Below, piece by piece: positions 36,094 through 46,900 of a DNA stretch of 64,000 bases; positions within the stretch are counted from its first letter, which is position 1; the number at the start of each line of letters is the position of its first letter. Source of the stretch: Pseudoalteromonas luteoviolacea NCIMB 1944 (lineage in GTDB: Bacteria; Pseudomonadota; Gammaproteobacteria; Enterobacterales; Alteromonadaceae); NCBI RefSeq assembly GCF_001625565.1, contig NZ_AUXS01000016.1, forward strand, positions 62,001-126,000, in the 5' to 3' direction. Under the pieces are notes generated by a model that was not told the origin of the DNA, did not search any database, and saw nothing but the letters and a program-made list of their open reading frames with translations. Both the position numbers and the translations under genes were made by a program.

Positions 36094-39000
36094 GCACAAT
36101 TGAGATACTCGATTGAGTAGCTCCTGAGGACGAAAAGGTTTACGGATCAAACTTTCATAGAGCTGCGCATCAAAATCCGTGACTTTTTCGATGTCGACAT
36201 AACCACTGATCATTTGCACTTTGATATCAGGTCGTACCTCACGCGCCCTTTTGGCCAAGCTAAATCCATTTAAGTCCGGCATTAAGACATCTGAAATAAC
36301 CAAGTCGTACTGCGTATTGTGCAGCGCATTTAATGCATCTAACGCACTTTCATAGATATCCACGTGATGACCAACTTGGCGTAATAGTTTTGCCACCACA
36401 TCAGCCAAAGGCAGCTCATCGTCTACGACAAGGATTTTTTGCGAGGCGTGGTGTGGCTGATTAGGCACAACCTCAACCACTGAATTTTGCTGAGCTTGCG
36501 ACTTAATTGCAGGAAAGTAAATTGAAAACACAGTGCCTTTGCCATTCGTTTTAACCTCTACTTGCCCCTTACTACGCTGTATAAATGCATACACTTGACT
36601 AAGGCCAAGGCCTGTCCCTTTCTCTCCTTTGGTAGAAAAGAAAGGGTCAAAAATACTGTCTAAAAACTCCTCCGGGATCCCTGTTCCTGAATCAGACACA
36701 TCACACCTCACATGTAAGCTTGGCGACGCGCCAACAAGATCATTTTGATACCTTTGAGCTGAAGTTTTAATGATGACCGTACCTGCTTCATTGATGGCAT
36801 GTACACTGTTTATCACTAAGTTTAGTATCATGTCGTCGAAATCATGTTTATCTAGATTCACGCTGGGTAGCTCTTCAGCTAACTCAAATATCAACTTAAC
36901 ATCGGCTTTGAGCGACTTTTCTAAAAGTTGTTGGCTCTCTTGCAACGCTTTGTTTAAGCAAAATATTTCACTCAATTCACTTTCTTTTTTCGAAAAACTT
37001 AATAGCTTTTGAGTTAAATTAGTAGCTCGTTCGCCAGCTTTAACAATGGCTTGAATGTAACTGCGCGAGTCATCACCTAACCCTTCTTGCATCATGATAA
37101 TATCGCTATAACCTAACATGATACCAATCAAGTTATTGAAATCATGTGCGATCCCCCCAGTTAACTTTCCTAACGCATCCATTTTCATTGAGCGCCTCAA
37201 CTGCTCTTCCTTTTCTTTTATATTGGTCAAATCAACACAGTTGCCAATAAAGCGGCGCACACCATTGGGCATAAGAGGTAATTCACTGATTGATAGGTGC
37301 ATTGGAAAAACGCTGTTATCCGCTCGCTTTCCCACTACTTGTCGACCAATACCAATCACTTGCCTTTGTCCAGTTGTCATATAATTTGAAATGAATTGAT
37401 CGTGATGCTGTGCAAACTCATCTGGCATGAGCATCTTGACGTTTTTACCAATCACACTTGGTGCCTGATATTGAAAAGCCACTTCAGCAGCCTTATTGAA
37501 AGTGAGTATTTGCCCTTTATCATTTATCGTGATCACTGGGTCGACCATAGATTGCAGCACTTCATCCTTTTCAGCTTCTTTTAATTCGAGCGACTCAATG
37601 ACGTCGTGCAACATCGTAATGTCAGAGATCAAGGACGCATAACGCGGTGGTTCGCTCTGTGTATCAAACACCGTAAAGCTCTGCCATTCGGTCACTCGTT
37701 GCTGACCTTTGGCATCTGAAATGGCAATTAACTGCTTAGCTGAATATTCATCTGACATGGTACTGAAGAGGTAGCGCTCAAGTTCAACATTAAATTCTGA
37801 GGTGACAACTTCTGTCAGGTTACTGCCAATTAGCGCGGCTTGGCTAACACCAAATAGGTCTGAAGCTGCCTGATTACAAAATACGATGGTCAGAGATTTA
37901 TCCCATTCAATAATGGCAAGCGGTGCGTGACGAACCAATCCAGCGAGCCTTTTTTGTGTTTGCTGCAGCGTATAGTCAGTTCTTTTTTGAACTGTTATGT
38001 CGGAAATAACACCAGCCATCGCATATTTGCGATCTGCTCTTTTAACGATGGGGAAAAGCGTGATTGCACTATAAAAGGTCTCTCCGCGATGCTTATAATG
38101 TACCTCTTCTCTTATATAGCTGTCTCCGGTCATTACCGAGTTCATGCGGTTATCTATAAAGTCAGCAATATTTTTTGGGCAAGCTTGAAGTAACTCTTGG
38201 GCGTTTTTAATAGGCGTAGTGACAGATAAAAACTGTTTTAGTTGGCTGTTTAGATAGGCCACTTCAGTATTTTCTTGTAACAAAAATACACTTTCGGGTA
38301 TGTTTTCGATGATGGAGTAAAATTTACGCTCACTTAACTGTAGTTGTAAGTTCAATTCAAATTCTTTTTGTTGGTCAACAAATGCAACCAAGTAGAAACC
38401 TTGTGCCTGCTTTTTTAAATTCAGTTTAGTAACGGACAAGTTTATTGAATGCCATGTATCTCTATATAGCCAAAAACTTTTTACGCTTTTCCCGCTATTT
38501 CGCTCAGCCTCAATAGACAGACTTAATAGCTGATCGGTATCGCACGAATGAGACAGCTTGAAGAATCGGCTGAATTTCGAGAATGACTGCGGTTGGGAAG
38601 TAAGATAAGACTGAGCGACATGATTAAGATCTAAAATATGGCCCTGTTCGTTAACGATAACCACTGCATCGGTGATCCCTTCAAACAAGGCTTGAAAATA
38701 ATCTTTTTGTTCTCGGGTTGCCGCGTGACTAGCCGCTAAGTCTTGAAATAGCCTGTTGCTTCTGCGAGCAAGCTCACTGATCTCATCCTTTCCGCCTATC
38801 TCTATTAAAGTAGTACTATTATTTGAATTATAAGTATCGAAGTGCCGAAAAATCTTCTGCAGTCGATTTCGAATCGATACATGAAATATCAATGCAACTA
38901 AAAGCGCGGTCACCAACATGATCACAAATAGCGGTGTAAACGCGTGCATGGTTGAATTTTGAATGTACCTTGCCACAAGCGAGTAGTCAGCCAAAATTAC

Positions 39001-39501
39001 AAGCTGTTTATTCTGTTCGAAGTTTTGTCCAATTGAAATCGTACCAACCATCACGAGCATGTTGGTTGTCGTATCAAAATATGAGTAATCTTGCTCGTTT
39101 GATAGGGCTTTGGGAATCTGAAGTGCTAGCTCGGGTGGCAGGTCAAAAGCCGCTGTTAATACTTGAGAGGTAACGCCACGGTACTTTTGATTTGTACTAA
39201 TTTCAACCTGACCTTGGGAATTAAGCACTACGGCTAATGCGACCTCTGAATGGGTTTTCATTAAGCTTAGATACTCTTCAACCACATCCAGTCTGTTTTC
39301 AGAAACCATAAACTCAATGGCCGTTTTAGCTTGTACAAACAGGCTATTCACTTCATCTAATCGTGTCTCTAAATGGCTATCGGTCGTCTGCTTGAGGGTA
39401 AATATATGCAAGGTCGCTACTTGTGCAAGTAACCCAAACACCACAACAACAAAAATTTTAAGGGCAATGGGAATTCGAGCAAAATTACTAAGCCGTTGCA
39501 T
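36085..39501 (-). CDS. membrane hybrid histidine kinase with four PAS domains
   Basis: An 1138-residue kinase: membrane segment (about 12-32), periplasmic sensor region, second membrane segment (about 185-210), HAMP, then four PAS units beginning near FQALFEGITDAVV, FYSIIENIPESVF, RLAGLVRHAPLAI and VLQSMVDPVITIN. The dimerisation histidine is in GGIAHDFNNLIG (about residue 787), the ATP domain has DSGTGIPEEF and GTGLGLSQV, and a C-terminal receiver carries the acceptor aspartate in VISDVLMPDLNG (about 1070). PAS-HDFNNL kinases typify complex hybrid systems. It overlaps the convergent response regulator gene by 9 bp. Confidence 0.92.
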   Translation of the reverse strand: MQRLSNFARIPIALKIFVVVVFGLLAQVATLHIFTLKQTTDSHLETRLDEVNSLFVQAKTAIEFMVSENRLDVVEEYLSLMKTHSEVALAVVLNSQGQVEISTNQKYRGVTSQVLTAAFDLPPELALQIPKALSNEQDYSYFDTTTNMLVMVGTISIGQNFEQNKQLVILADYSLVARYIQNSTMHAFTPLFVIMLVTALLVALIFHVSIRNRLQKIFRHFDTYNSNNSTTLIEIGGKDEISELARRSNRLFQDLAASHAATREQKDYFQALFEGITDAVVIVNEQGHILDLNHVAQSYLTSQPQSFSKFSRFFKLSHSCDTDQLLSLSIEAERNSGKSVKSFWLYRDTWHSINLSVTKLNLKKQAQGFYLVAFVDQQKEFELNLQLQLSERKFYSIIENIPESVFLLQENTEVAYLNSQLKQFLSVTTPIKNAQELLQACPKNIADFIDNRMNSVMTGDSYIREEVHYKHRGETFYSAITLFPIVKRADRKYAMAGVISDITVQKRTDYTLQQTQKRLAGLVRHAPLAIIEWDKSLTIVFCNQAASDLFGVSQAALIGSNLTEVVTSEFNVELERYLFSTMSDEYSAKQLIAISDAKGQQRVTEWQSFTVFDTQSEPPRYASLISDITMLHDVIESLELKEAEKDEVLQSMVDPVITINDKGQILTFNKAAEVAFQYQAPSVIGKNVKMLMPDEFAQHHDQFISNYMTTGQRQVIGIGRQVVGKRADNSVFPMHLSISELPLMPNGVRRFIGNCVDLTNIKEKEEQLRRSMKMDALGKLTGGIAHDFNNLIGIMLGYSDIIMMQEGLGDDSRSYIQAIVKAGERATNLTQKLLSFSKKESELSEIFCLNKALQESQQLLEKSLKADVKLIFELAEELPSVNLDKHDFDDMILNLVINSVHAINEAGTVIIKTSAQRYQNDLVGASPSLHVRCDVSDSGTGIPEEFLDSIFDPFFSTKGEKGTGLGLSQVYAFIQRSKGQVEVKTNGKGTVFSIYFPAIKSQAQQNSVVEVVPNQPHHASQKILVVDDELPLADVVAKLLRQVGHHVDIYESALDALNALHNTQYDLVISDVLMPDLNGFSLAKRAREVRPDIKVQMISGYVDIEKVTDFDAQLYESLIRKPFRPQELLNRVSQLCLK

Positions 39502-39762
39502 AACCCAAACTCAAACAAATTGACGACAGAGCGGGACTAAGGTAGCCGGTAGCACAGTAACCTTACTTGCAACTACAACGTGTTGAATATGGAGGACAAT
39601 TCTAACCACATATATTCCTGCGACAAAGCATCAATGCATTGAGCATAGTACATGGTGATTAAATCACCTACTCGTGAAGGGGTAGTTATCGATGAAGTGA
39701 GTTTGATGAAAAAGTGTCTGCATAAGGGGCCGTTACCCCCTACACTCTATAAATGAAGTAAA

Positions 39763-40158
39763 TTAATCACAGCAGTCCGTATTTCGACAAGCTCTAATAT
39801 TATCGAAATGACTATACGCAACAACCACACTTCCTATGATGGTCAAGATAGTTTCCCCGTACTCACCAATTAAGTCATGACCAAAAAACGCCGCAATGCT
39901 TAACGTTAAAAGGCCAACAATACCAGTCGTGAAAATACGCCATTTTTTATGAGCTTTACAGCCGCTGTATAGGGCCAAAATACTGGTCACCAACACACCA
40001 ATCAATAATACTTGATGAAATGCCTCTTCTTTTAAAAAACTCGTAGCTAAAAAGGGCAACAGTGTGATTGCAATAGGCAAAACCAAACAGTGCGCCAAAC
40101 ACATCACCGCCAGACCTATAGACACTCGGTCTCCAGCTAATTGATAGTTACCAAGCAT
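39763..40158 (-). CDS. MerC-domain membrane protein
   Basis: A 131-residue protein with four membrane segments and the metal-binding cysteine/histidine pair MCLAHCL in the first, plus a C-terminal CRNTDCCD motif. MerC proteins carry mercury, and chromosomal relatives are proposed to handle zinc or other metals. GGAGAG lies 4 nt before the ATG, and a Zur-like half-site is just upstream. No mer operon is nearby, so a zinc/metal housekeeping role is more likely than mercury resistance. Confidence 0.82.
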   Translation of the reverse strand: MLGNYQLAGDRVSIGLAVMCLAHCLVLPIAITLLPFLATSFLKEEAFHQVLLIGVLVTSILALYSGCKAHKKWRIFTTGIVGLLTLSIAAFFGHDLIGEYGETILTIIGSVVVAYSHFDNIRACRNTDCCD

Positions 40159-40169
40159 TTATCTCTCCA

Positions 40170-40196
40170 TACAACAAAAGAGATAATATAACATAA
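40170..40196 (-). promoter_or_regulatory. possible Zur half-site before MerC
   Basis: The minus strand reads TATTATGTTATATTATCTC, whose TGTTATANTAT part matches the left half of the gammaproteobacterial Zur box; the right half is poor. The region is AT-rich so chance is not excluded. Confidence 0.25.
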
Positions 40197-40447
40197 TATT
40201 TAGATAATAAAATGCTCCATATCCACCATTGAAACCGAATAAGTGTTCACCAACCCCTATAGAAGTTGTAAAAAAGTCACAAAAAATACATGCCAAAATC
40301 ATCAAGGCTTTTTACTAGTTCGCTTAGATAACCCTTATCCGAAAAACAAAAAGACATAAAAACCCACATATAAAAACAAATAATTAACCCCATTAATATT
40401 TTTTCAGTAAAATAGCGAGAGAAATTAACAGTTCACAAGGATCATTT

Positions 40448-41830
40448 ATGAGTACGACTACCGCAGACATTGAAATCGCACAGCAGCAGGATTCCCCATT
40501 GCTAACCGCCCCCATTTTCAAACAGTTTTGTTTTTTGGCAATACCCACTATTTTAGGAATGCTAATCAGTGGCTTATACAGCTTTGTAGATGCCCTCTTT
40601 ATATCTCAGGGTATTGGCGCACACGCAATGGGAGCCGTATCTGCTGTATTTCCAATACAAATGCTGTTAATCGCGATTAGTACTATGTTAGGTAGTGGCA
40701 TGGCATCTTTGGTTTCACGGTATTTAGGAGCAAATCGCCAGCAAGACGCCAATCAAGTCTTTTCAGCTTCTTTTTTACTTGCAATTGGATCCGCATTTAT
40801 ATTGTGTGTTCTAACCTATTTTAACCTAGACAGTATCTTTAATTTGCTCGCTGTGCCTGAATCACTAAAAGCGCAGGCCACCAGCTATATCACACCTATC
40901 ATACTATTTTGGGTGGTGGGCTTTATTTGTAATCAAATTACTGAAGGGTTTCGTGCTTCGGGTAACCCAAAAGCAATGATGCAAGTGTTGACCACAGCCT
41001 CAATTTTAAACATCGTACTTGATGCCCTCTTTATCTTTGTATTTGAGTGGGGAGTGGCAGGTGCAGCTTGGGCTACGATTTGCGCTATTAGTATTGCACT
41101 GGCTATCGCAATACAGCTGCAACTAAAAGGTGAAAGCAAAGTCCAGTTTCATAAGCAGCAGGTATTTAGCCCGCTACAAATACATACAAAAATTTTAAGC
41201 CTAGGGCTACCTGTTTTATTATCCCACGGCGGCTTCTCTGTCATCCTTGGTGCAACGGTGTACTCGATATCGACAGTATTTGCGGACAATTCCGAGCCGC
41301 TTATCACAGCGCATGGAATTTTAGTACGCAGTTACATGTTCTTATTCTTGCCTGTTATCGGCATGATGGTCGCACTACAAACCTTAGCGGGCTTCAATTA
41401 TGGTGCGGGTCAATATCAACGTGTTTATAAAGCATATATAGTCGCGTGTGCCATGAGTTTCGCTTGGGGACTTATTGTAACCTTTATATTGTGTTTTAAA
41501 GCCCAGTGGCTGATTGCCATGTTTACTCAAGATCAGCAAGTCACTGAGCTGGGTGTTCAAATCGCGCTCATCTCTTTTTGTGGGTTTGCCCTATCAAGCT
41601 TTTGCATGATGTCTAGCGGCCTGTTTCAGGGTATGGGTAAAGCAATTCCCGCCACAATGCTAGACGCCGCCCGTACCTATATTCTACTTTTACCCTTAAT
41701 GGCAGTGCTACCAGATCTGTTCAATCCAAGTGCTTTATGGTGGTCTTTCCCCATTGCAGACATCGTTGGCGGTCTATTTGCACTAAGTTTCTCACTCATC
41801 ACCCTTAAAAAGCTAATGAAAAATAACTAG
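40448..41830 (+). CDS. MATE family efflux transporter
   Basis: A 460-residue inner-membrane protein with twelve predicted membrane segments and MATE landmarks (FCFLAIPTILGMLISGLYSFVD at the start, GSGMASLVSRYLGA, QTLAGFNYGAGQ in the second half). Such pumps export drugs, dyes or metabolites using sodium or proton gradients. It is the gene immediately upstream of vioA on the same strand but 736 bp away with a hairpin between, so a link to violacein export is only a hypothesis. Confidence 0.9.
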   Translation: MSTTTADIEIAQQQDSPLLTAPIFKQFCFLAIPTILGMLISGLYSFVDALFISQGIGAHAMGAVSAVFPIQMLLIAISTMLGSGMASLVSRYLGANRQQDANQVFSASFLLAIGSAFILCVLTYFNLDSIFNLLAVPESLKAQATSYITPIILFWVVGFICNQITEGFRASGNPKAMMQVLTTASILNIVLDALFIFVFEWGVAGAAWATICAISIALAIAIQLQLKGESKVQFHKQQVFSPLQIHTKILSLGLPVLLSHGGFSVILGATVYSISTVFADNSEPLITAHGILVRSYMFLFLPVIGMMVALQTLAGFNYGAGQYQRVYKAYIVACAMSFAWGLIVTFILCFKAQWLIAMFTQDQQVTELGVQIALISFCGFALSSFCMMSSGLFQGMGKAIPATMLDAARTYILLLPLMAVLPDLFNPSALWWSFPIADIVGGLFALSFSLITLKKLMKNN

Positions 41831-42566
41831 ATCAGCACCAAGTTATAAAAAATTCATCTTAGTTTTTACATTGCAAATAAACAAATACCGATTTACCTAT
41901 TGTTTTAGCACTCTAGGTAATCGGTACAATTACAAAGCAAATTCACACAAAAAATTCAAGCAATCACTTGTAAAATTTGACCTTTTGCCGACACTGACAA
42001 ACTTTGATTAAATCGCGAGCAACGCGCTCAATTTATCTAAAAAAACCCTTAAGAATCTTATCATTATGAAATAGTCCAATGGGGCTATTTACACCCCCTG
42101 TCCCTAAACTAACCGCCATGTGTAATGCACTGAAATCAACTCTCCATAATTCATACATATTTATCCCCAAATTGAAAACAAAAATTCATGTACCAATCAT
42201 GAAACTTGAACACAACTTTATCCCAAAAAAACCAACTAAAGCCAATTTCGCAATAAAGTAAATGCACAAATTGCAATAAACAAAACAATTTAATTTTTGT
42301 TACAGACCGAAAATATCATTATTTTAATAACATTTCCGTGATCATTGTTAATTATTGCAAACGTTAATGGTATCATTCTCCACAACAGATATAGCGAGTT
42401 TAATTAATCATAATCTATTGATTTTATGGAATACGAATTTAACACTTTCGTGTTTCAGTGAATAAACCGGCTTAACAATGATTTTTAATATTTAAATAAT
42501 GTTAATTATTAATGAAGTTTCATTTAGAGCTACAAGTTTTTAGGAAAACTCAAGGAAACATGGAAC
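41831..42566. other. 736-bp region upstream of vioA
   Basis: The first part has a long hairpin (41886-41926). The rest is AT-rich with no gene I can support; the 60-codon frame at 42079-42261 has no Shine-Dalgarno and poor codon use. I searched by eye for a LuxR-type 20-bp palindrome, as quorum sensing controls violacein in Chromobacterium, and found none. Two tiny upstream frames precede vioA; the nearer one (42560-42577, 5 codons) overlaps the vioA start. Confidence 0.5.
41886..41926. terminator. long hairpin after the MATE gene
   Basis: TACCGATTTACCTA (41886-41899) pairs with TAGGTAATCGGTA (41914-41926) with one bulged base and a 14-nt loop. It lies 56 bp after the MATE stop and separates that gene from vioA; no T-run follows. 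Confidence 0.5.
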
Positions 42567-43865
42567 ATGACGGTTAGAGAAAACACCATCTCAATCATCG
42601 GAGCGGGCATTTCAGGTATTTTTTGCGCGCTAACGTTAGCAAAATCAAAAGAGTGTAAAAATACAACCATTCGGGTTTATGAGCATAAGGATCGCGTGGG
42701 TGGTCGCGCACATGCCGTAAAAGTCAATGATCACTATGTTGACTTAGGTGCTGGACGCTTTTCTTCAGGGCTTCATCATAATGTCAAAGAGCAAGTTAAG
42801 TTGCTTGATTTGGCATATGAAAAATTCCCTTTTACACAACTAAAAAGACCGCAAGCATTGCATAAAAGTTTAAAGAGCATTCTGAAAAATTTGAAACCAC
42901 TTTGTGATGAACATCCCCACGATTCATTTGAAGAGTTTTTAACTATTTACGTAGGCAGAATCCAAGCAAAAGAAATGATCAACGCATTGGGTTATGACTC
43001 TTTAGCTCTGCCGAATATTACGCCACATATCGCTTACGATATAATTGAAAAACACCCCGAGATTCAGGGGTTTTCTGACAATGCTGGCTATGAGTGGTTT
43101 AACCTGAAGGAAGGCTTTTCTGCACTGACCGAGAAGCTCTATGAGCAGGCTCTAGCACACGGTGTTGAGTTTCATTTTGGACATGAGCTGATCAGTCTAG
43201 AAGCTGATACTGCGTCCCCTTCACTCATATTGAAAAAAGACAATCAGCAAACAGTGATCATAGACGAAGGTGAAATGATTTTAACTTTTCCTCCAACAGC
43301 TATGAAAAAGCTAGATTGTGGTTTTCCACAAGATTGGAGCAACTATACCTATGGTTCAATTCCGTTGTTCAAAGGCTTCTTGTTTTACGATGCACCTTGG
43401 TGGCAAGAGCTCGACTTAGCCGATCATGTTGTCATTGCCAACAGCCCGATGCGCAAGCTGTATTTTAAGGACAATAGATATGTATTTTTTTATACCGATA
43501 GTGAATATGCGAACTTTTGGCGTGACGCCACATTAAAAGGTGAAGCACATTACTTACAAACGGTAAAAGAACTTATGGCAGAGGCGCTAAAGTGTCATGT
43601 AAGCCAACTCCCAGATCCCAACAATCACACATACAAACACTGGGTCCATGGTGTTGAGTTCTCCCAAGAATCTTGCCCAAATCACCCTGAAACACTTGAA
43701 CACAAACGGTCTCATATCATCTCAGCATCAGATGCTTATACATCTCATTGTGGTTGGATGGAGGGCGGCATCATGGCAGGAACGAGTGCTGCAAAAACAT
43801 TGCTTACACGAATTAAGCAATCTCAAGCAAAGGCTGTAACAAAGAGTGAGCTTGTACACGTTTAA
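42567..43865 (+). CDS. vioA: VioA, FAD-dependent L-tryptophan oxidase
   Basis: First enzyme of violacein synthesis: oxidises L-Trp to indole-3-pyruvate imine with O2, giving H2O2. The 432-residue protein has the FAD motif IGAGISGIFCALTLA, and the three active-site residues known for Chromobacterium VioA are at the same numbers: R64 in GAGRFS, K269 in PLFKGF, Y309 in FFYTDSE. Other shared phrases are AYDIIEKHPEIQ and YTSHCGWMEGG. ATG 42567 is 10 nt after AAGGA. A five-codon frame starting at 42560 overlaps it. Operon head for vioBCDE. Confidence 0.97.
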   Translation: MTVRENTISIIGAGISGIFCALTLAKSKECKNTTIRVYEHKDRVGGRAHAVKVNDHYVDLGAGRFSSGLHHNVKEQVKLLDLAYEKFPFTQLKRPQALHKSLKSILKNLKPLCDEHPHDSFEEFLTIYVGRIQAKEMINALGYDSLALPNITPHIAYDIIEKHPEIQGFSDNAGYEWFNLKEGFSALTEKLYEQALAHGVEFHFGHELISLEADTASPSLILKKDNQQTVIIDEGEMILTFPPTAMKKLDCGFPQDWSNYTYGSIPLFKGFLFYDAPWWQELDLADHVVIANSPMRKLYFKDNRYVFFYTDSEYANFWRDATLKGEAHYLQTVKELMAEALKCHVSQLPDPNNHTYKHWVHGVEFSQESCPNHPETLEHKRSHIISASDAYTSHCGWMEGGIMAGTSAAKTLLTRIKQSQAKAVTKSELVHV

Positions 43866-43919
43866 CTGTCATTTGATAAAGACATACTGTAAACAAAGTA
43901 ACTAGGAAGTTTTAAATAA

Positions 43920-46900
43920 ATGAGTATTCTCGATTTTCCCCGAGTTCATTTTAAAGGGGTTGCGCGTGTCAATGTGCCAACAGGTAATCGTAATATTAAC
44001 AATACCTTAGATATATCGACAAACACGGCGATCAAGGATGGTAAACCCTACGACGTAGCAAAGCCACCGCAGGCCTTTCATGACTACGTAAAGTCATTCG
44101 GGCCAAAATTTAATGCACACGGCCGTCTTGACGATGAAGGTGAATTTAACCTAGCTGCTGGTTACAACATGTGTGGTAATAACCACTTCAGCTGGGAAAA
44201 CACCTTAATTACATCGGTTCAACTAAAACCTGGTGAATACATTACCGAAGATAAGTTAGTCGGCAATAAACTGTCACTTTGGGGGCATTACAACGAATAT
44301 TTGAGAACATCATTTAATCGTGCACGCTGGGTCGACAACGACCCGACACGAAGAGATTCGGCACTCATTTATGCTGGTCAACTGACTATCACAGACCCTA
44401 AATCGTCAGCCAATACTGCACATATTTTATCAGCAGACATTGACTGCACACATGGTGTTCGATGGGTTAACCGTGGTTATATTGAAGAGCCGATTAACCA
44501 CTTTCTCCATGAAGAAATGAGCGAAGCTCGTCTGTTTCAGTTCACAGTAAAAAAAGACAGTGAAGAATTTATATTTAATCAGCTAGGTCTTGAGTCTGAA
44601 TTTCTATCAGTATTGAAAGATAAGCTAAAAGACCCAACGGTGAAAGGCTTAGTGGTACAGTACTGTGTAAGTAACCTGTCTCCGCCTATGACACCTAACA
44701 AACCCGTTTTTTGCGACTTACACGGCTCCATTGGTTTGTGGTACGACGATGACATGAAAACCTCTCCAACAGGACGAATTTTAAGGCCGGATAATAGTGA
44801 GCAGTACGCGCCTATTGCGCTATCAGTTAAAGATAACTGGCTCAGTCTAAACAGTGCGATTAGTTTTCCTCATCAAAATTATGAACAAGCTATTCCGGTT
44901 CAAAACGGCATGCCACCTGCACTAAGTGGCAAGGTTAACTTGGGTGATCTGTACTTGAAATCCAATAGTGGTCAGGTGTTAGCAGTGATACAACCGCAAG
45001 ACTACATAAACAATCACCTCAATGCTGGTGTCATTGATATTCCCTTGCCTGATATCGATGCACAATTTCATCAGCAATCTTTAAAGCTATGCTCAGAGCG
45101 GCACACTTGGTACGAAAGTGATTGGTATATTCAAGCTGAGCAACACATCCTCTCTATGGAAAGTCCAAACAAGGAGCTAAATAAGCCAAGTACACAGTCA
45201 CTGGACATACGCAGCTACTACAGAGGTGAGCCTGCATCTGTCAGTCAATTGGCCACCCACGTGTTAACACCTAACACAGTGGCTTGCTCTCCTTTTGTTG
45301 AAACAGATGACAATGGGCGAGGAAAACTCGACATTGAGAGCCTTGGTGCAGGTAGCGCAGAGCTCTTTTTAGGAGAGTTTTATAGTCCAGTGCAAATCCG
45401 TGTGCTTGCAGATGATTGGGCATTGGCTGATACGCCTACAGAGCTGGTTGACTATGACTTTCTCTATACCCATGTTATGGCCTATTACGAACTTTTTTAT
45501 CCATTTATGACTGAAGCGGTATTCAGTATGGCGGATAAGTGTAAATGTGAAACCTATGCCCGACTAATGTGGCAAATGTGTGACCCAAAAAACCGCGACA
45601 AAAGCTATTACATGCCGAGCACTCGGGAGATGCCAGAAGTCCACTCACAGCTGTTTTTAAAGTATCTGTGTAATGTAGAACAATCCGCTATGCCAAATAT
45701 ATTGCCAGCAGCGCAATCCGAGGCAAAGATCCGCGGCAAAATCAAAAACAAAAAGCAGCTGATCAGCGCACTAAAAGACGCTGTGGACCTAGAGCTTTCA
45801 ATTATGCTGCAATATATATACAGCGCCTACTCATTACCTAACTATGCTATTGGCGAGCACTTAGTCTCGCTTGGACGCTGGAACGAGCAACAACTAGAAC
45901 TTGTAAATGGTGGCAAAGACAGACGACTCAATAGCGGCTGGCGCGGTGCATTACTTGAAATCGCACACGAAGAAATGATCCACTATTTAGTGGTAAACAA
46001 CCTCCTTATGGCATTGGGCGAGCCGTTTTATCCAGGCAAGCCGGTTTTGGGAGAGCAAGCAAAAGACACTTTTGGTCTCGATACTGAGTTTTCATTCGAA
46101 CCATTTTCAGAGCACATAGTTGCCAAATTTGTTCGCTTTGAGTGGCCAGCGTTTTTCCCAACCGTCGGGAAGTCTATTGCAGACTTTTATGCCGATATCA
46201 CAAAAGCAATCGATGAACTACCTGACTTATTTGGTGAAGAGAAGATCAATTTGGGCGGCGAGCATCATTTGTTTCTCAATGAAATTATCAATCGAGAATA
46301 TCCAGGCTATCAGTTTGAAGTTTACGATAAGGAGACAGCCTTATTCGCTATTAACTTCGTGACTGAGCAAGGCGAAGGAGTTGCTGCTGAGTCCCCCCAA
46401 TTTGAAGTCAGTCATTTTAGTCGTTTACGAGCGATATCAAAAGCCTTAACTAACAGTGATATCCCATTTGAACCAGCATATCCAGTGCTGAAAAATCCCG
46501 TATTTGAAGCACGAAGCGGGTGTAACCTCGTGACGGACCCCGCAGCAGTAGAACTTATGCAGTTTTATAAAGGGTGCCATGAATTAATGTTCCAGCTGAT
46601 GATGCAACACTTTGCTATCAAGCCGCTGGGCAGTATGCGCCGTTCACGATTAATGAATGGTGCTATCGATCTCATGACCGGGATATTAAGGCCACTTTCA
46701 GTACTACTTATGACATTACCTTCAGGCGTACCAGGTAGAAACGCGGGTCCACCTGTACCTGAAGCTATTAACACACACGTATTTCCAGACCTAGAGCAAG
46801 GGTGTATGGCCATATCTGAGCAATGTAAAAAGCTTGCAGCTATGGGTAGAGCTATGGTCTGTGCAAAACCTCCAACAACACAAATTGAGTTATTAGAGTT

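Noticed and set aside
42079..42261. 60-codon frame between MATE and vioA
   Set aside because: No ribosome-binding site, odd composition and no recognisable protein; most likely chance.
42300..42566. LuxR-type (lux/cvi box) site before vioA
   Set aside because: No 18-20 bp palindrome of that type could be found by eye; no luxI/luxR homologue lies in the window.
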